DNA from: Planctomycetota bacterium
Lineage (GTDB): Bacteria; Planctomycetota; Phycisphaerae; UBA1845; UTPLA1
Assembly: GCA_027295245.1 (NCBI GenBank)
Contig: JAPULF010000646.1
Location: 1-7,034 of the forward strand
Direction: 5' to 3'
Length of the DNA: 7,034 bases
Shown here one piece after another: positions 5,510 through 7,034 of the stretch. Numbering within the stretch: position 1 is the stretch's first letter; each line of letters starts with the position of its first letter. Below the pieces are notes generated by a model. That model was not told where the DNA came from. It searched no databases and worked only from the letters and a program-made list of their open reading frames with translations. Position numbers and translations under genes: made by a program.

Positions 5510-7034
5510 ATGGTACCTACGGGCGGCAACACATCGACTACCACGAGAAAGCACCTCGGACAGGTGCTCCTCAACCGCGGCATCGTCAACCAGGATCAGA
5601 TCGACCGCGCCATCGAAGAGCAGCGCAGTCGCGGGCACAAACAACTTCTGGGTGAGCTGCTCATCGAACTCGGCATGGCCACGGAGGATCAGGTCCTCGA
5701 GGCCCTGGCGGAGGCGTACAACGTACCCTATGCGAAACTCAGTCCGCGTCTCGCGGACGCCCGCTGCATCGAGCTGCTCCCGCGCGATTTCCTCGAAAAG
5801 CACACCGTGCTGCCGCTGTTCAACGTACACGATGTTCTGACGATTGCCGTATCCGAGCCGGCCAACGTGTTTCTTATCGAGGAGGTCTCGCGCCTCACCG
5901 AGAAGACCGTGCAGGTCGTCGCCGCCAACAGCGCGGACATCCATGCCATCCTGGGTCAATACGTCAAGAGCGCCAACGTCTTCGTCATCGACGACATCAT
6001 CGAGGACGTGAACGCCGACACGTTCGAGTTGATCGAAGAAAAGGTCGACGACATCACCAACCTCGAGGGCATGGCCGGGGCCTCGCCGGTCATCAAGTTA
6101 GTCAACTTTCTCGTCTACTCCGCCGTCAAGGAAGGGGCCAGCGACATACACATCGAGCCCGACGACACGACCCTGCGCGTTCGTAATCGCGTCGACGGAG
6201 TACTCTACGAAAAGCTCACACCACCGCACCAGATGATGGCTCCCATCGTGTCGCGCATCAAAATCATGGCGGGGCTGGACATTGCCGAGCGTCGTCTGCC
6301 CCAGGACGGCGGCATACACGTCATGATGGACGGCCGACCGATCGACCTGCGCGTCTCCACGCTTCCCAATACCTGCGGTGAAAAGGTCGTCATTCGAATC
6401 ATTGATAACTCCAAGGTGCTCGCCAATCTCGAGACCCTCGGATTTTCCGTCGGAATGCTCAAGCGCCTGCGGCAGCAGGTATCGCAGCCCCACGGCCTGA
6501 TTCTCGTGACCGGTCCGACCGGCTCCGGAAAGAGCACCACGCTCTACGCCGCCCTTGCCGAAATGAACAAGCCCGACGTAAACGTCTGCACCGTCGAGGA
6601 CCCCGTCGAATACAACCTCAAGGGCATCAACCAGTTTCAGGTCAACGAGAAGATCGGTCTGACCTTCGGCTCCGTCTTGCGGGCACTGCTTCGCCAGGAC
6701 CCCGACATCATCATGGTCGGCGAAGTCCGCGACGAGGACACCGCCCGAACGGCGGTTCAGGCGGCCCTGACCGGGCACAAGGTCTTGACGACGCTGCACA
6801 CCAACGACGCCGTCGCCGCGGTTACCCGACTTCGCAACATCGGCGTAGAGCCGTTTCTGGTCAGCGCCTCTCTGGTGGCGTGTTTGGCGCAGCGGCTGGT
6901 CCGGAAGATCTGCCCACACTGCAAGGTCGAGTACGAGCCCACCCCCAACATCACCCACGCTCTTGCCAAGTTCGGCCACGAAGTCAAGACGCTCTACCGC
7001 GGCGAAGGGTGTCCGAAGTGTCACGGCACCGGGC
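5510..7034 (+). CDS. GspE/PilB-type secretion or pilus assembly ATPase with MshEN-like N-terminus, 3'-partial
   Basis: The frame is open to the 3' edge (508 full codons), so the C-terminus is missing; family proteins are usually about 560-570 residues. It is the cytoplasmic hexameric ATPase that powers pilin or pseudopilin assembly in type II secretion or type IV pili. Residues 15-69 hold two MshEN-like motifs, and the N-terminal domain runs to about 150. The N2 domain has SDIHIEP (211-217) and the RVRNRVDG arginines (223-230). Walker A is GPTGSGKST (335-343, Lys341). The Asp box is VEDPVEY (362-368), Walker B is DPDIIMVGE (397-405), and the His box has ALTGHKVLTTLHTND with His423 and His430. 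A tetracysteine zinc site is present (Cys468, Cys471, Cys501, Cys504), which argues against the retraction ATPase PilT. The ATG at 5510 is the first start after an in-frame TAG at 5492; its ribosome site is weak (GGACGGA at 5496-5502). GspE versus PilB cannot be settled without downstream genes. Confidence 0.95.
   Translation, partial: MVPTGGNTSTTTRKHLGQVLLNRGIVNQDQIDRAIEEQRSRGHKQLLGELLIELGMATEDQVLEALAEAYNVPYAKLSPRLADARCIELLPRDFLEKHTVLPLFNVHDVLTIAVSEPANVFLIEEVSRLTEKTVQVVAANSADIHAILGQYVKSANVFVIDDIIEDVNADTFELIEEKVDDITNLEGMAGASPVIKLVNFLVYSAVKEGASDIHIEPDDTTLRVRNRVDGVLYEKLTPPHQMMAPIVSRIKIMAGLDIAERRLPQDGGIHVMMDGRPIDLRVSTLPNTCGEKVVIRIIDNSKVLANLETLGFSVGMLKRLRQQVSQPHGLILVTGPTGSGKSTTLYAALAEMNKPDVNVCTVEDPVEYNLKGINQFQVNEKIGLTFGSVLRALLRQDPDIIMVGEVRDEDTARTAVQAALTGHKVLTTLHTNDAVAAVTRLRNIGVEPFLVSASLVACLAQRLVRKICPHCKVEYEPTPNITHALAKFGHEVKTLYRGEGCPKCHGTG
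5552..5716 (+). other. Tandem MshEN-like c-di-GMP-binding motifs in the assembly ATPase
   Basis: The published MshEN motif is 24 residues: R-L-G at positions 1-3, hydrophobic residues at 6-7, G at 10, hydrophobics at 11-12, L at 17 and 21, Q at 24. Copy 1 is residues 15-38: H15 L16 G17, L20 L21, G24, I25 V26, I31, I35, Q38. It matches except for R to H at position 1 and conservative L to I changes. Copy 2 is residues 46-69: L46 L47 G48, L51 I52, G55, M56 A57, V62, L66, A69. It lacks the R and the final Q. The spacer is 7 residues. The fold is well supported; binding of c-di-GMP is plausible but not certain, because the second half is degenerate. Confidence 0.6.

Noticed and set aside
5072..5959. 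A 295-codon open frame on the minus strand across the STAS-ATPase junction
   Set aside because: It overlaps two genes with clear motifs, is codon-aligned with the ATPase gene and shows no recognisable domain.
6098..7024. A 308-codon open frame on the minus strand, antisense to the ATPase gene
   Set aside because: It is also codon-aligned with the sense gene and ends exactly at a sense TTA leucine codon (6098-6100). It is a by-product of codon bias.

Overview
The window is about 7 kb of high-GC (roughly 60% by eye), gene-dense bacterial DNA. All six genes lie on the plus strand with almost no space between them, so it reads as part of one operon. In order: a tetratricopeptide-repeat (TPR) protein whose 5' end is cut off by the window; a membrane-anchored PAS sensor histidine kinase; a stand-alone receiver-domain response regulator; a multidomain HD-GYP protein (predicted c-di-GMP phosphodiesterase); a single-domain STAS protein (anti-sigma-factor antagonist type); and a GspE/PilB-type assembly ATPase that runs off the 3' edge. 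Two junctions (TPR/kinase and regulator/HD-GYP) are 4-base GTGA overlaps. The other gaps are 9, 19 and 32 bases. I see no promoter, terminator, RNA gene, repeat array or mobile element, and no gene-less stretch over 300 bases.

The organism cannot be fixed from sequence alone. Gram-negative cell architecture is suggested by the type II secretion/type IV pilus ATPase. The combination of TPR protein, sensor-GAF-HD-GYP protein, STAS protein and GspE, with GC-rich codons and weak Shine-Dalgarno sites, would fit Planctomycetota or a related deep-branching group. This is a guess from general family knowledge.

A plausible reading is a signalling cassette feeding a secretion or pilus machine. The kinase passes phosphate to the receiver protein. 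The receiver may control the adjacent HD-GYP protein, because receiver and HD-GYP are fused in one chain in the well-known RpfG family. The HD-GYP enzyme would lower c-di-GMP. The N-terminus of the assembly ATPase carries two copies of a motif resembling the MshEN c-di-GMP-binding motif, so the ATPase could be the effector that reads the level set two genes upstream. The STAS protein adds a possible Ser-phosphorylation partner-switch branch, although its kinase and phosphatase are not in view. Each domain assignment rests on visible motifs; the wiring between the proteins is inference.
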